Positions 19,737 through 28,376 of a stretch of DNA of 64,000 bases are shown piece by piece. A model generated the notes under the pieces. The model saw only the letters and a list, made by a program, of their open reading frames with translations. It had not been told where the DNA came from and made no database searches. The stretch is from Pacificitalea manganoxidans (GTDB lineage: Bacteria; Pseudomonadota; Alphaproteobacteria; Rhodobacterales; Rhodobacteraceae): contig NZ_CP021404.1 of NCBI RefSeq assembly GCF_002504165.1, forward strand, positions 3,162,001-3,226,000, in the 5' to 3' direction. A program made the position numbers and the translations under genes. Position 1 is the first letter of the stretch. Each line of letters opens with the position of its first letter.

Positions 19737-20690
19737 TCAGACCGCATTAGGCAAATCCCGCCCCGCCAGATGCGCCTCGACATTATCGAGCGCCACGGCC
19801 CCCATCGCTTCCCGCACCTCCAGCGCGGAGGTGCCCAGATGCGGCAGCAGCGACACGTTGGGCATGTCGCGCAGCGCCTGCGGCACCTCAGGTTCGTGCT
19901 CGTAGACATCCAGCCCGGCACCGCCCAAGCGGCCTCCCTGCAATGCCGCGATCAGCGCAGTCTCATCAACAATGTCACCGCGGGCGATATTGACCAGCCG
20001 CGCATGCGGATGCATCGCCGCCAGCGCCGCCGCGTCGATCAGGTGCCGCGTCGCGGGCGAGGCAGGCACCGCGACCACCACCACATCGACCTGCCCCAGC
20101 ATCTCGTGCAGATCCCCGACCTGCTGCGCCGGGAAATCGACCTGCTTGGCGGAGCGGTTGTGATACAGCACCTCCATGCCAAAACCGTAATGCGCGCGCC
20201 GCGCCACCGCCTGCCCGATATTGCCCATGCCGATCACGCCCAGCCGCTTGCCCGTCATGTGCAGACCCAGAAGCTGCGTCGGCTGCCAGCCCGGCCAGCG
20301 CCCCGCGCGCACCATTGCCTCGCCCTCGGACGCGCGGCGACAGGCCATCAGCATCAGCATCAGCGCCACATCCGCGGTCGCATCGGTGACCGCGCCGGGA
20401 GTGTTGGTCACCGCGATCCCGGCGTCACGCGCGGCGGCAATATCGATATGGTTATAGCCCATGCCGAAATTCGCCAGCAATTTGCAGCGCGGATCGTCGC
20501 CCCCGGCGAAGGCCTCGGCCGTAAACCGGTCGCCAAGCGTCGGCACGATGATGTCATAGGCTGCCAGCGCTTCGCGGGCCGCATCCGGGCTCACGCCTTC
20601 GGGCGTATCCTCGACGATGACCTCGCCCAATGTCCTTGCGCGCTCCAGCACCCTGTCGGGCATGGCGCGGGTAATTAGGATGCGCGGCAT
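19737..20690 (-). CDS. D-2-hydroxyacid dehydrogenase (glyoxylate reductase-like)
   Basis: A 317-residue NAD(P)-dependent dehydrogenase. The Rossmann motif is LGVIGMGNIGQAVARRA. The catalytic set is Arg in LVNIARGDIVDE, Glu in DVYEHEPEVP and His in LLPHLGTSA. The substrate-loop LLANFGMGYNHID matches glyoxylate/hydroxypyruvate reductases. It probably reduces glyoxylate or hydroxypyruvate; other 2-keto acids are possible. Its start codon overlaps the stop of csaA (ATGA), so translation is coupled. glcDEF elsewhere in this window makes glyoxylate, but no direct link can be shown. Confidence 0.88.
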   Translation of the reverse strand: MPRILITRAMPDRVLERARTLGEVIVEDTPEGVSPDAAREALAAYDIIVPTLGDRFTAEAFAGGDDPRCKLLANFGMGYNHIDIAAARDAGIAVTNTPGAVTDATADVALMLMLMACRRASEGEAMVRAGRWPGWQPTQLLGLHMTGKRLGVIGMGNIGQAVARRAHYGFGMEVLYHNRSAKQVDFPAQQVGDLHEMLGQVDVVVVAVPASPATRHLIDAAALAAMHPHARLVNIARGDIVDETALIAALQGGRLGGAGLDVYEHEPEVPQALRDMPNVSLLPHLGTSALEVREAMGAVALDNVEAHLAGRDLPNAV

Positions 20691-21049
20691 CAGAACATCC
20701 TCCCGCCATCGGGCACCTCGGTCGACGGGCCCAGCAACACGACCTCGCCGTTGGCGTCCGGCACGCCCAGCACCAGAACCTCCGACATGACCTTGCCAAT
20801 CTGGCGCGGCGGGAAATTGACTACTGCCACGACCTGACGGCCCGGCAGGGTTTCGGGGTCATAATGCGCGGTGATCTGGGCGGAGCTTTTCTTCTCGCCG
20901 ATCTCGCCTCCGAAATCGACCCACAGCTTTATCGCGGGCTTGCGTGCCTCCGGGTAGGGTTCGGCGCGGGTGATGGTGCCGACCCGGATATCAACCTTCA
21001 TGAAATCGTCGAAGCCGATCTGCGTGGCGATGTCATTGGCCCCACTCAT
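20690..21049 (-). CDS. csaA: tRNA-binding domain protein, CsaA-like
   Basis: A 119-residue single OB-fold of the EMAP/tRNA-binding type (DFMKVDIRVGTI...WVDFGGEIG, SAQIT, QVVAVVNFPPRQIGK, LGVPD). Length and sequence match CsaA, a dimeric protein with chaperone-like and tRNA-binding activity. The start overlaps the proC stop and the stop overlaps the dehydrogenase start, so the three genes are translationally coupled. Confidence 0.9.
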   Translation of the reverse strand: MSGANDIATQIGFDDFMKVDIRVGTITRAEPYPEARKPAIKLWVDFGGEIGEKKSSAQITAHYDPETLPGRQVVAVVNFPPRQIGKVMSEVLVLGVPDANGEVVLLGPSTEVPDGGRMF

Positions 21050-21861
21050 TGCGACAGCTCCTTCGACCGGGCTGCTGCGGCGCGGATTGCGCGTGCCATC
21101 AAGGGCGGCAGTCCGCTGTTCTCGTCCATCAAGACCTCAAGCGCGGCCGCCGTCGTGCCATTGGGCGAGGTCACGTTTTCACGCAGGACCGAAGGCGGAT
21201 CTTCGGACAGGCGCGCCAATTCGCCCGCGCCCGACACGGTGGCCCGCGCCAATCGCAGCGCCAGCTCCCGGTCCAGCCCTTCGGCCTCGCCCGCCGCCGC
21301 CATCGCTTCGATCAGGTGGAACACATAGGCCGGGCCGGACCCGGACACGCCGGTGACCGCATCCATCTGCGCTTCGCTGTCCAGCCGCACCACGTCGCCC
21401 ACGGCTGACAGCAGGCGTTCGGCCAGCGCCATGTGATCTTCGCCCGCCTTGGCATTGCCGATCAGGGCGGTGATCCCGCGCCCGACGGCTGCCGGGGTGT
21501 TGGGCATCGCCCGGATGATGGGGCTGTCTGCACCGAACGCGTTTTCAAACGCCGCGATCGGTGTGCCCGCCGCGACGGAAACGAACAGGGTGCCGCCGCC
21601 GCCCAAAGCCGCGATCCGCGGCAGCGCATCGCCCATCATCTGCGGCTTCACCGCGATCAGGACCAGAGCGGGATTATCCGGCAGATCGGCATTCAGGCGC
21701 AGACCTTCGATCCCTTGCAGCCAGTCTGACGGCTTGGGGTCGAGCACCGTTACAGACGCGCTTGGCAAACCTCCGGCGAGCCAGCCTTTCAGCATCGCCG
21801 AGCCCATTTTTCCGCAGCCGAGCAGAACCAGCCCGCGCTCCCTGATGCTGTCCATGTCCAT
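21046..21861 (-). CDS. proC: Pyrroline-5-carboxylate reductase
   Basis: A 271-residue enzyme making the last step of proline synthesis (NAD(P)H reduction of pyrroline-5-carboxylate). The Rossmann motif LLGCGKMGSAML, the IAVKPQMM strand, IIRAMPNTPAAVG and the dimer-domain signature AVTGVSGSGPAYVFHLIEAM with VTSPNGTTAAALEVL are all present. The start at 21861 (MDMDS) has AAGGAG 7 bases upstream; an ATG two codons on is less well placed. It heads the proC-csaA-dehydrogenase-pcs operon. Confidence 0.95.
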   Translation of the reverse strand: MDMDSIRERGLVLLGCGKMGSAMLKGWLAGGLPSASVTVLDPKPSDWLQGIEGLRLNADLPDNPALVLIAVKPQMMGDALPRIAALGGGGTLFVSVAAGTPIAAFENAFGADSPIIRAMPNTPAAVGRGITALIGNAKAGEDHMALAERLLSAVGDVVRLDSEAQMDAVTGVSGSGPAYVFHLIEAMAAAGEAEGLDRELALRLARATVSGAGELARLSEDPPSVLRENVTSPNGTTAAALEVLMDENSGLPPLMARAIRAAAARSKELSQ

Positions 21862-22311
21862 CGGGGTCTCCTTCCCTAAGATATCGTCTGTCACGTTGCC
21901 CCGGACACTAACGCCCCTCGCGTCGGGCACAAGCGCGGAGCCCGGCCCTGATCCTTGGGCCGCTCGGACGCCTGCCCGCGACACGCCCGGCACTGGACCT
22001 GCTCCGGAGCGGCGCCTATAAGGCGCACATCATGTCCGGCTTCGTGATCAGCATACCGTTCCGGGTCGTGGCGCGTGGCGCCCAATCCGCGATGACCCTG
22101 CCCCGAATTACGGGCCCGGCGTTCTGACTCAGGGACGCCGGGACAAGGCGCATGGCTTCGCCGCGCCGCCTGCACCATGCCGCGATCCGGTCACGGCGCT
22201 TCGACTGCACGCCCCTGCCCCGCATGTTCCTGCCTTGCACGGCCCTGCATCGACCGCCGCATCCGACCGCCGCCGCCCGATCTAACGACCTATCTCCGAG
22301 GACCGCCGCCC
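21862..22311 (+). other. Intergenic region, proC/ileS divergent promoters
   Basis: About 450 bases between two divergent genes. Open frames exist on both strands but have no ribosome binding site and read as low-complexity Arg/Ala/Pro shadows. I found no RNA gene and no T-box-like or other riboswitch pattern. It presumably carries both promoters. Confidence 0.5.
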
Positions 22312-25300
22312 ATGTGCGCCGACACGCCCAACACCGACACCGCCGCCCCCGATTACAAAGACACGCTGACGCTTCCGGAAACCGACTTTCCGATGCGCGC
22401 CGGTCTGCCCAAGCGCGAGCCCGAATGGCTCGACCGTTGGGCCCGGCTTGGCGTTTATGACCGCCTGCGCGCACAGGCAGGCGACCGCACCCCCTTCGTG
22501 CTGCATGACGGCCCGCCCTATGCCAACGGGCATTTGCATATCGGTCACGCCCTGAACAAGACGATCAAGGACATGGTCGTGCGCAGCCAGCAGATGATGG
22601 GCCGCGACGCGCGCTATGTGCCGGGCTGGGATTGCCATGGACTGCCTATCGAATGGAAAATCGAGGAGCAGTATCGCAAGAAGGGCCGCAACAAGGACGA
22701 GGTCGACGTGATCGACTTCCGTCAGGAATGCCGCCGCTTTGCCGAAGGCTGGATCAACGTCCAGCGCGAGGAATTCAAGCGTCTGGGCATCACCGGCAAC
22801 TGGGCCGATCCCTACCTGACGATGAATTTCCACGCCGAGGCGGTGATCGCGGCGGAGTTCCAGAAATTCCTCATGACCGGCACGCTCTATCAGGGCTCGA
22901 AACCCGTCATGTGGTCGCCGGTCGAAAAAACCGCACTGGCCGAGGCCGAGGTCGAGTATCACGACAAGGAAAGCTTCACCATCTGGGTGAAATTCCGCGT
23001 CAGCGATTTCGGCTCGCCCGAGGATGATCGCTCCTTCGAGGAAGAGTCCGACGAGGATCGCGAAGCGGTGCTGAAGGCGCTGACCGCCACGGCGGAGAAG
23101 TTCGTGGGCGCGCATGTCGTGATCTGGACCACCACGCCGTGGACCATCCCGTCCAACAAGGCCGTGGTTTACGGTGCGGATTATGACTACGGGCTTTATG
23201 AGGTGACCGGAACGCCCGACGAATGCTGGCTTGCCGTGGGCGAACGCTACATCCTTGCCGATAAGCTGGCCGCGCGCACCTTCGAGCGCGCGCGCCTGTC
23301 CGAGGGCCAGTATCGCCGCGTGAGCGATGTCAGCGCCGAACAACTGTCGCGTATGACCCTGCACCACCCGCTGGCCGGCGCCGAAGGCGCGAATGGCGAA
23401 TGGGACGCGCCCCGCGATTTCCGCGCCGCCGATTTCGTCACCGACGAAGAAGGCACCGGCTTTGTCCATTGCGCGCCCTCCCACGGGATGGAGGAATACG
23501 AGCTTTACCGCGATCTGGGCATGCTGGAGCAGGTCATCACCTATAACGTGATGGACGATGGCGGCTTCCGCGCCGATCTGCCCTTCTTCGGCGGCAAGTA
23601 CATCCTCAATCGCAAGGGCGGCGAAGGCGATGCCAACAAGGCGGTGATCGACAAGCTCACGTCCGTCGGGGGCCTGATGGCGCGCGGCAAGATCAAGCAC
23701 AGCTATCCGCATTCGTGGCGGTCCAAGGCGCCAGTGATCTTCCGCAATACGCCGCAGTGGTTCGCCGCCATCGACCGCCCCGTGGGCGACGGGCAGAACC
23801 AGAACGGCAAGACCATCCGCGAACGGGCGCTGACCTGCATCGATCAGGTGGCGTGGACCCCGCAGGCGGGCCGCAACCGCCTGCATTCGATGATGGAAGG
23901 GCGCCCCGACTGGGTGTTGTCCCGTCAGCGCGCATGGGGCGTGCCGCTCACCTGTTTCACCCGCAAAGGCAGCTTGCCCACCGATCCCGACTTCCTCCTG
24001 CGCGACGAGGCCGTGAACGCGCGGATCTGCGCGGCGTTTGAGGAAGAAGGCGCGGATGCGTGGTATAAACCGGGGGCGAAAGAGCGTTTCCTCGGCGACG
24101 AATATGCCCCTGACGAGTGGGATCAGGTCTTCGACATTCTCGACGTGTGGTTTGACAGCGGCTCCACCCATGCCTTCGTGCTGCGCGACCGCGAAGACGG
24201 CGCCGCCGATGGCATTGCCGATCTCTACCTCGAAGGCACCGACCAGCATCGCGGCTGGTTCCATTCCTCGATGTTGCAGGCCTGCGGCACCAAGGGCCGT
24301 GCCCCTTATCGCGGTGTGCTGACCCACGGGTTCACGCTCGACGAGAAGGGCAACAAGATGTCCAAATCGCTGGGCAACACAATCGCGCCCGACGATGTGG
24401 TCAAGCAATACGGTGCGGACATCCTGCGACTCTGGGTGGCGCAGACCGATTACACTAGCGATCAGCGCATCGGCCCGGAGATCCTGAAAGGCGTCGCTGA
24501 CAGCTACCGCCGCCTGCGCAACACCATGCGGTTCATGCTGGGCAACCTGCATGGGTTCACCGCGGCAAATGCCGTTGAACCGGCGCAGATGCCCGAGCTG
24601 GAGCGCTGGGTTCTGCACCGGCTGGCGGAACTGGATGCCAAGGTCCGCGAAGGCTATGCCGCCTATGACTTCCAAGGGGTGTTTCAGGCGCTCTTCAACT
24701 TCGCCACCGTGGACCTGTCGAGCGTCTATTTCGACATCCGCAAGGACACGCTTTACTGCGATCCCGAGGACAGCCTTGGCCGCCGCGCCGCGCTGACCGT
24801 GCTGGATCTGCTTTACCACCGGCTGACGACGTGGCTTGCGCCGATCCTTGTCTTCACGATGGAAGAAGTCTGGCTGGAGCGCTTCCCCGGTGAAGACAGC
24901 TCGGTTCACCTTGTCGATTTCCCCGACACGCCCACCGCATGGCGGGATGAGGCGCTGGCCGCGAAATGGGCGGGCATCCGTCAGGCCCGCCGTGTGGTCA
25001 CCGCCGCGCTGGAGGTTCAGCGCCGGGATAAGGTGATCGGCGCTTCGCTGGAGGCCGCTCCGATTGTTCATGTGGAAGATAACAGCCTGCGGGCCGCACT
25101 AGAAACGGTGCCCTTTGCGGATATCTGCATCACCTCCGCGATCGAGGTATCCGGCGCACCGGCGCCCGACGGCGCTTTCCGCCTCCCGGAAATCCCCGGC
25201 ATCGCGGTCGTCTTCGCCGAAGCCTCGGGTGACAAGTGCCAGCGCTGTTGGAAAATCCTCCCCGATGTGGGCGATCACACGCATCCTGCCACCTGCGCAC

Positions 25301-25323
25301 GCTGCGACGCCGCGCTGGACTGA
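22312..25323 (+). CDS. ileS: Isoleucyl-tRNA synthetase
   Basis: A 1003-residue class I synthetase. The HIGH motif (YANGHLHIGHALNK, about residue 70), the editing domain (TTPWTIPSN...GTGFVHCAPSHG), the KMSKS motif (GNKMSKSLGN) and a C-terminal zinc finger (CQRCW and CARCD) are in the usual order. The start at 22312 has GAGGA upstream; a longer frame from 22177 is unlikely. Odd point: an acidic insert of about 30 residues (EDDRSFEEESDEDREAV) precedes the editing-domain TTPWT motif, lengthening the protein relative to E. coli IleRS (about 940). No lspA follows it. Confidence 0.97.
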   Translation: MCADTPNTDTAAPDYKDTLTLPETDFPMRAGLPKREPEWLDRWARLGVYDRLRAQAGDRTPFVLHDGPPYANGHLHIGHALNKTIKDMVVRSQQMMGRDARYVPGWDCHGLPIEWKIEEQYRKKGRNKDEVDVIDFRQECRRFAEGWINVQREEFKRLGITGNWADPYLTMNFHAEAVIAAEFQKFLMTGTLYQGSKPVMWSPVEKTALAEAEVEYHDKESFTIWVKFRVSDFGSPEDDRSFEEESDEDREAVLKALTATAEKFVGAHVVIWTTTPWTIPSNKAVVYGADYDYGLYEVTGTPDECWLAVGERYILADKLAARTFERARLSEGQYRRVSDVSAEQLSRMTLHHPLAGAEGANGEWDAPRDFRAADFVTDEEGTGFVHCAPSHGMEEYELYRDLGMLEQVITYNVMDDGGFRADLPFFGGKYILNRKGGEGDANKAVIDKLTSVGGLMARGKIKHSYPHSWRSKAPVIFRNTPQWFAAIDRPVGDGQNQNGKTIRERALTCIDQVAWTPQAGRNRLHSMMEGRPDWVLSRQRAWGVPLTCFTRKGSLPTDPDFLLRDEAVNARICAAFEEEGADAWYKPGAKERFLGDEYAPDEWDQVFDILDVWFDSGSTHAFVLRDREDGAADGIADLYLEGTDQHRGWFHSSMLQACGTKGRAPYRGVLTHGFTLDEKGNKMSKSLGNTIAPDDVVKQYGADILRLWVAQTDYTSDQRIGPEILKGVADSYRRLRNTMRFMLGNLHGFTAANAVEPAQMPELERWVLHRLAELDAKVREGYAAYDFQGVFQALFNFATVDLSSVYFDIRKDTLYCDPEDSLGRRAALTVLDLLYHRLTTWLAPILVFTMEEVWLERFPGEDSSVHLVDFPDTPTAWRDEALAAKWAGIRQARRVVTAALEVQRRDKVIGASLEAAPIVHVEDNSLRAALETVPFADICITSAIEVSGAPAPDGAFRLPEIPGIAVVFAEASGDKCQRCWKILPDVGDHTHPATCARCDAALD

Positions 25324-25363
25324 CCCCACCCCATAGACCCGGCTGGGCCTGTCCCGGCCCTCG

Positions 25364-25396
25364 CGCCGCGATCCGCATCCCGGATCGCGGCGTTTT
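25364..25396 (+). terminator. Rho-independent terminator of ileS
   Basis: A perfect 12-bp stem (CGCCGCGATCCG / CGGATCGCGGCG) with loop CATCC, followed by TTTT. It lies 40 bases past the ileS stop. Confidence 0.85.
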
Positions 25397-25491
25397 GCGT
25401 TTGGCGGGCCTGTCCCGCGATTCTTTTTGGAACAGCCAACGCGGGGTCGCGTTGTGGGCAGGACACATATTTTCAAAACTGGGAGAGTTCG

Positions 25492-27372
25492 ATGCAACGC
25501 AGACTTATCGGAAATGGGGTGCTGGTCTCCACCGCGCTGACGCTCAGCTTGGCTGGCGCAGCCCATGCGCAGACCCGGCTGGAGATCGAGCAAGACCAGG
25601 TCACCGGCCTTGCCGAAGAATGCCAGATCCTCGTCGATGTGATCGACCAAATGGGCAATACGGTGCCCGAGGACGAAGCCAATAATATTCTGGACGCGCT
25701 CAACTCCAATTCCGCTGAGGATTGCGGCACCTTTGCCCAGACCTTTGCCGATGACGACGCCGAAGTCGAACTGAGCGATGAGCAGATGGCGACGCTGAGC
25801 GGCACCGCCGAGGCCGACGCCGACGCCGAAGCCCCCGACGCCGCCGCAGCGGATACCGAGGCGGACGCCGAAGTTGACACCGACACGGCCACCGATGCCG
25901 CACCTGCCGAAACGGATGCCGCAGCCGAGACCGAAGTTGACGCCGCCGCGACACCCGAAGCCGACACCGCCGAGGCAGATGTCGATGCAGACGCTGCCGA
26001 TGCTGATGTGACCGCTGACGCAGATGCCGAAACGGACACGCCCGAGGCCACCGATACCGCACCCGCAGCGCTGACCGCAGGTCAGTCCGCTGACACGGAG
26101 ACCACAGATGCTGTGGAGGCCGACGCGGAAACCGCAGATGCCGAAGTCGAGACCGACACGACGGAAACGGAAACCGAAACTGTCGAAGTCGATACCGAAA
26201 CGCAGGAAAGCGCCACCGCGCAGGTCGAAGAAGAGACCCGTATCGAAGGTCAGGCCCGCATGATCGTGCCGACGCCGCAGGTCGACGTCGAACTCGATTC
26301 CGCTCAGGTCAACGTCACGAAGTCCCAGCCCGAAGTCTCCGTCACCGAGCAGGCGACCGAGATCGAACTGCGTCAGGAACAGGCCACCGTCGACGTCCAG
26401 ATCCCCGAGATCATCGTGCGCGTCGATATCCCGGCCCCGACGCTTTACATCCAGACGGCGGAACCGACCGTCGAAGTGTCCAGCGGCGATCCGCAGGTCG
26501 AGGTCAGCCAGCCGGAACCGCGCGTATCCGTCACGCAGGGCGAGCCGACCCTCGCGCTGGATCTCGACGCGGGTGAAACCGCCGATGCCGATGCCGACGC
26601 GACCGCTGCGGATGCCGACGCTGACGCCGCAACCGCCGACAGCGACACTGCGACGGCAACTGCCGAAGGTGGCTCAGCCGAAAGCGACGTGAACATCGCA
26701 GCGGGCGAACCCGAGGTGACGATCACCGAAGCGGAAGGTGAGCCGAATGTCACCATCTCGACCGCCGAGCCGGTGATCAACTATCAGGCCGCCGAGCCGA
26801 ACGTGACGGTGAACTTCGCGCAGGAACCGCGTGTCGAGATCAACAACGTGGGCGAGCCCACGGTGCAGTTCGAGACCGCCGAAGAACGCGAACAGCGTCG
26901 TGCGGGTCAGGACCAAGCCGCAGCCGAGGGCAACGAAACCCCTGCCGCTGACGCCGCAGTCGCCGAAGGCGAAGCCGATGCAGCCGCCGCTGACGCGCAG
27001 CCCGCTGCCGAAGGCGAACAGACCGACGCAGCAGCCGAGCAGCCCGCCGAACCCGAGCAGGCCGCTACCGCAGGCGCCGCTGTGACCGTCGCCGATATCC
27101 TCGCGATGGAGGTCTACACCGAAGACGGCGAAGATCTGGGCAACCCTGATGCCATCGTCGAAGTGAACGGCACCCAGATGCTCGTCATCTCCGAAGGTGG
27201 GTTCTTGGGTCTTGGCGAAGATCAGGTCGCTGTGCCGATGTCGCGGGTGAGCATGGACGGTGATCGCCTTGTGCTGCAGTCGCTGACTGAAGACGACATC
27301 GAAGAAGCCGGTGATTTCGAGTTCAACGACGATCAGGCACTGGCAGACGACGCCTCTGTGCAACTGAACTGA
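25492..27372 (+). CDS. Exported, extremely acidic PRC-barrel protein
   Basis: A 626-residue protein with a signal peptide (cut near AAHAQT). Residues 28-85 form a small domain with two Cys (EECQIL and EDCGTF). Two long low-complexity stretches of Ala/Asp/Glu/Thr (about 95-250 and 365-400) alternate with blocks of short repeats of the form EP-x-V-x-V/I (for example PTVEVSSGDPQVEVSQPEP and EPNVTISTAEPVINYQAAEP), which should be beta strands every 10-12 residues. A PRC-barrel-like domain closes the protein (VADILAMEVYTEDGEDLGNP...DQVAVPMSRV). Start has GGGAGAG upstream. It is probably periplasmic or surface-located. Function unknown; net charge is strongly negative. Confidence 0.8.
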   Translation: MQRRLIGNGVLVSTALTLSLAGAAHAQTRLEIEQDQVTGLAEECQILVDVIDQMGNTVPEDEANNILDALNSNSAEDCGTFAQTFADDDAEVELSDEQMATLSGTAEADADAEAPDAAAADTEADAEVDTDTATDAAPAETDAAAETEVDAAATPEADTAEADVDADAADADVTADADAETDTPEATDTAPAALTAGQSADTETTDAVEADAETADAEVETDTTETETETVEVDTETQESATAQVEEETRIEGQARMIVPTPQVDVELDSAQVNVTKSQPEVSVTEQATEIELRQEQATVDVQIPEIIVRVDIPAPTLYIQTAEPTVEVSSGDPQVEVSQPEPRVSVTQGEPTLALDLDAGETADADADATAADADADAATADSDTATATAEGGSAESDVNIAAGEPEVTITEAEGEPNVTISTAEPVINYQAAEPNVTVNFAQEPRVEINNVGEPTVQFETAEEREQRRAGQDQAAAEGNETPAADAAVAEGEADAAAADAQPAAEGEQTDAAAEQPAEPEQAATAGAAVTVADILAMEVYTEDGEDLGNPDAIVEVNGTQMLVISEGGFLGLGEDQVAVPMSRVSMDGDRLVLQSLTEDDIEEAGDFEFNDDQALADDASVQLN

Positions 27373-27395
27373 TCGACGCTTTGATCGTTACGATG

Positions 27396-27422
27396 CGGGT
27401 GGCCTTCGGGCCGCCCGTTTTC
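27396..27422 (+). terminator. Terminator of the acidic PRC-barrel gene
   Basis: A 9-bp stem (CGGGTGGCC / GGCCGCCCG, one G-U pair) capped by a TTCG tetraloop and followed by TTTTCGTTT. It lies between two convergent genes and starts 23 bases after the stop. Confidence 0.85.
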
Positions 27423-27432
27423 GTTTCGGATG

Positions 27433-28215
27433 TCAGCTCATCAGGCTGCGACGGATCAGGTTTAGCCCTGCAATCGCCAGCACCAGCAATGTGATCTTGC
27501 GGAATTTTTCCTGATCCAGACGGTCTTGCAGCATCTGCCCGATCACCATGCCCCCCAGCGCTGGCGCCAGCATCAGCACCGACAGCGGAAGCGTCTGGGC
27601 GGTCAGCACGCCGGTTCGCAAATGCGCCAGCAGCAGCAGCACGGATCCGACGCCATAGACGACGCCCTGCACCCGGATCTGTTCCTGCTTGGGCGTGTCA
27701 ATTGCGGTCAGGTAGGCCACCGTCGGAGGCCCCCATACACCAGACAGCCCGCCCACGAACCCGGCCATCGCCCCCATGATAAGCTCCGCCGGGCGTCGCT
27801 GAGTCACGGTCAGGCGCAGCCTCCAGCCCGCCAGTTGCAGCACAGCGAAACCGACGATGGGCACGCCGATCAGCATGAACAAAGCTTCCGTGCTGAGGAC
27901 GCGCACCAATTGTGCCGATCCCAGCAAGAACACCCCGCAGATCAGCAAAAACAGCCAAAACCGACGAGCCGAGGCCAATGCCGCGCCCGTGCCCTGCCGC
28001 AATGCCTGCATGCCATTGGTCACCAATGTCGGCAGAATCAGTGCCGCCAAGGCCAATTCGGCAGGCAGGATGCTCCCCAGACCTGAGATCAGGATCATCG
28101 GCATCGCGAAGCCGACAGCCCCCTTCACAAACCCGGCCAGCAAGCCGATCGCGAGGGCAAACACAAAGGTAACGGGGTCCAGCCCATTCAGGGCAGCGTC
28201 GAAAAATGAGGTCAT
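27433..28215 (-). CDS. TSUP-family (TauE/SafE) membrane permease
   Basis: A 260-residue integral membrane protein with about eight hydrophobic helices. The TSUP family repeats are seen as GLLAGFVKGAVGFAMPMI near the N terminus and MGAMAGFVGGLSGVWGPP in the second half. Members move sulfite, sulfonates or other organic anions across the inner membrane; the substrate here is unknown. I start at the ATG at 28213-28215 (MTSFFDAAL), which has no clear ribosome binding site; a TTG at 28267-28269 would add 18 residues. The region up to mcd is unusually AT-rich. Confidence 0.8.
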   Translation of the reverse strand: MTSFFDAALNGLDPVTFVFALAIGLLAGFVKGAVGFAMPMILISGLGSILPAELALAALILPTLVTNGMQALRQGTGAALASARRFWLFLLICGVFLLGSAQLVRVLSTEALFMLIGVPIVGFAVLQLAGWRLRLTVTQRRPAELIMGAMAGFVGGLSGVWGPPTVAYLTAIDTPKQEQIRVQGVVYGVGSVLLLLAHLRTGVLTAQTLPLSVLMLAPALGGMVIGQMLQDRLDQEKFRKITLLVLAIAGLNLIRRSLMS

Positions 28216-28376
28216 GCCAAGGGCATATAACAGCCGATCCGCCGCCGCATGTAGAATTATGCCCGGCAAACGGCAAAGTCACTATAGTTCATTGTGAAGT
28301 AATTTTTTGAATTATTATTGCGCTGCACCTGCGAAGGCTCTATGTCAGTTCTGCACGCCCGTTGACGGAGATACCA

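Noticed and set aside
21862-22311. T-box or other riboswitch before ileS
   Set aside because: No specifier-loop arrangement, T-box core or terminator hairpin was found; T-boxes are also rare in this lineage.
22282-25071. A 929-codon open frame on the minus strand
   Set aside because: It is antisense to ileS, which has complete family motifs. Composition (many His, Arg, Gly) is typical of a mirror frame.
28270-28376. Operator sites in the AT-rich region before mcd
   Set aside because: The stretch is AT-rich with TTGC and GCGAA elements, but no convincing symmetric pair could be defined, so no site is claimed.
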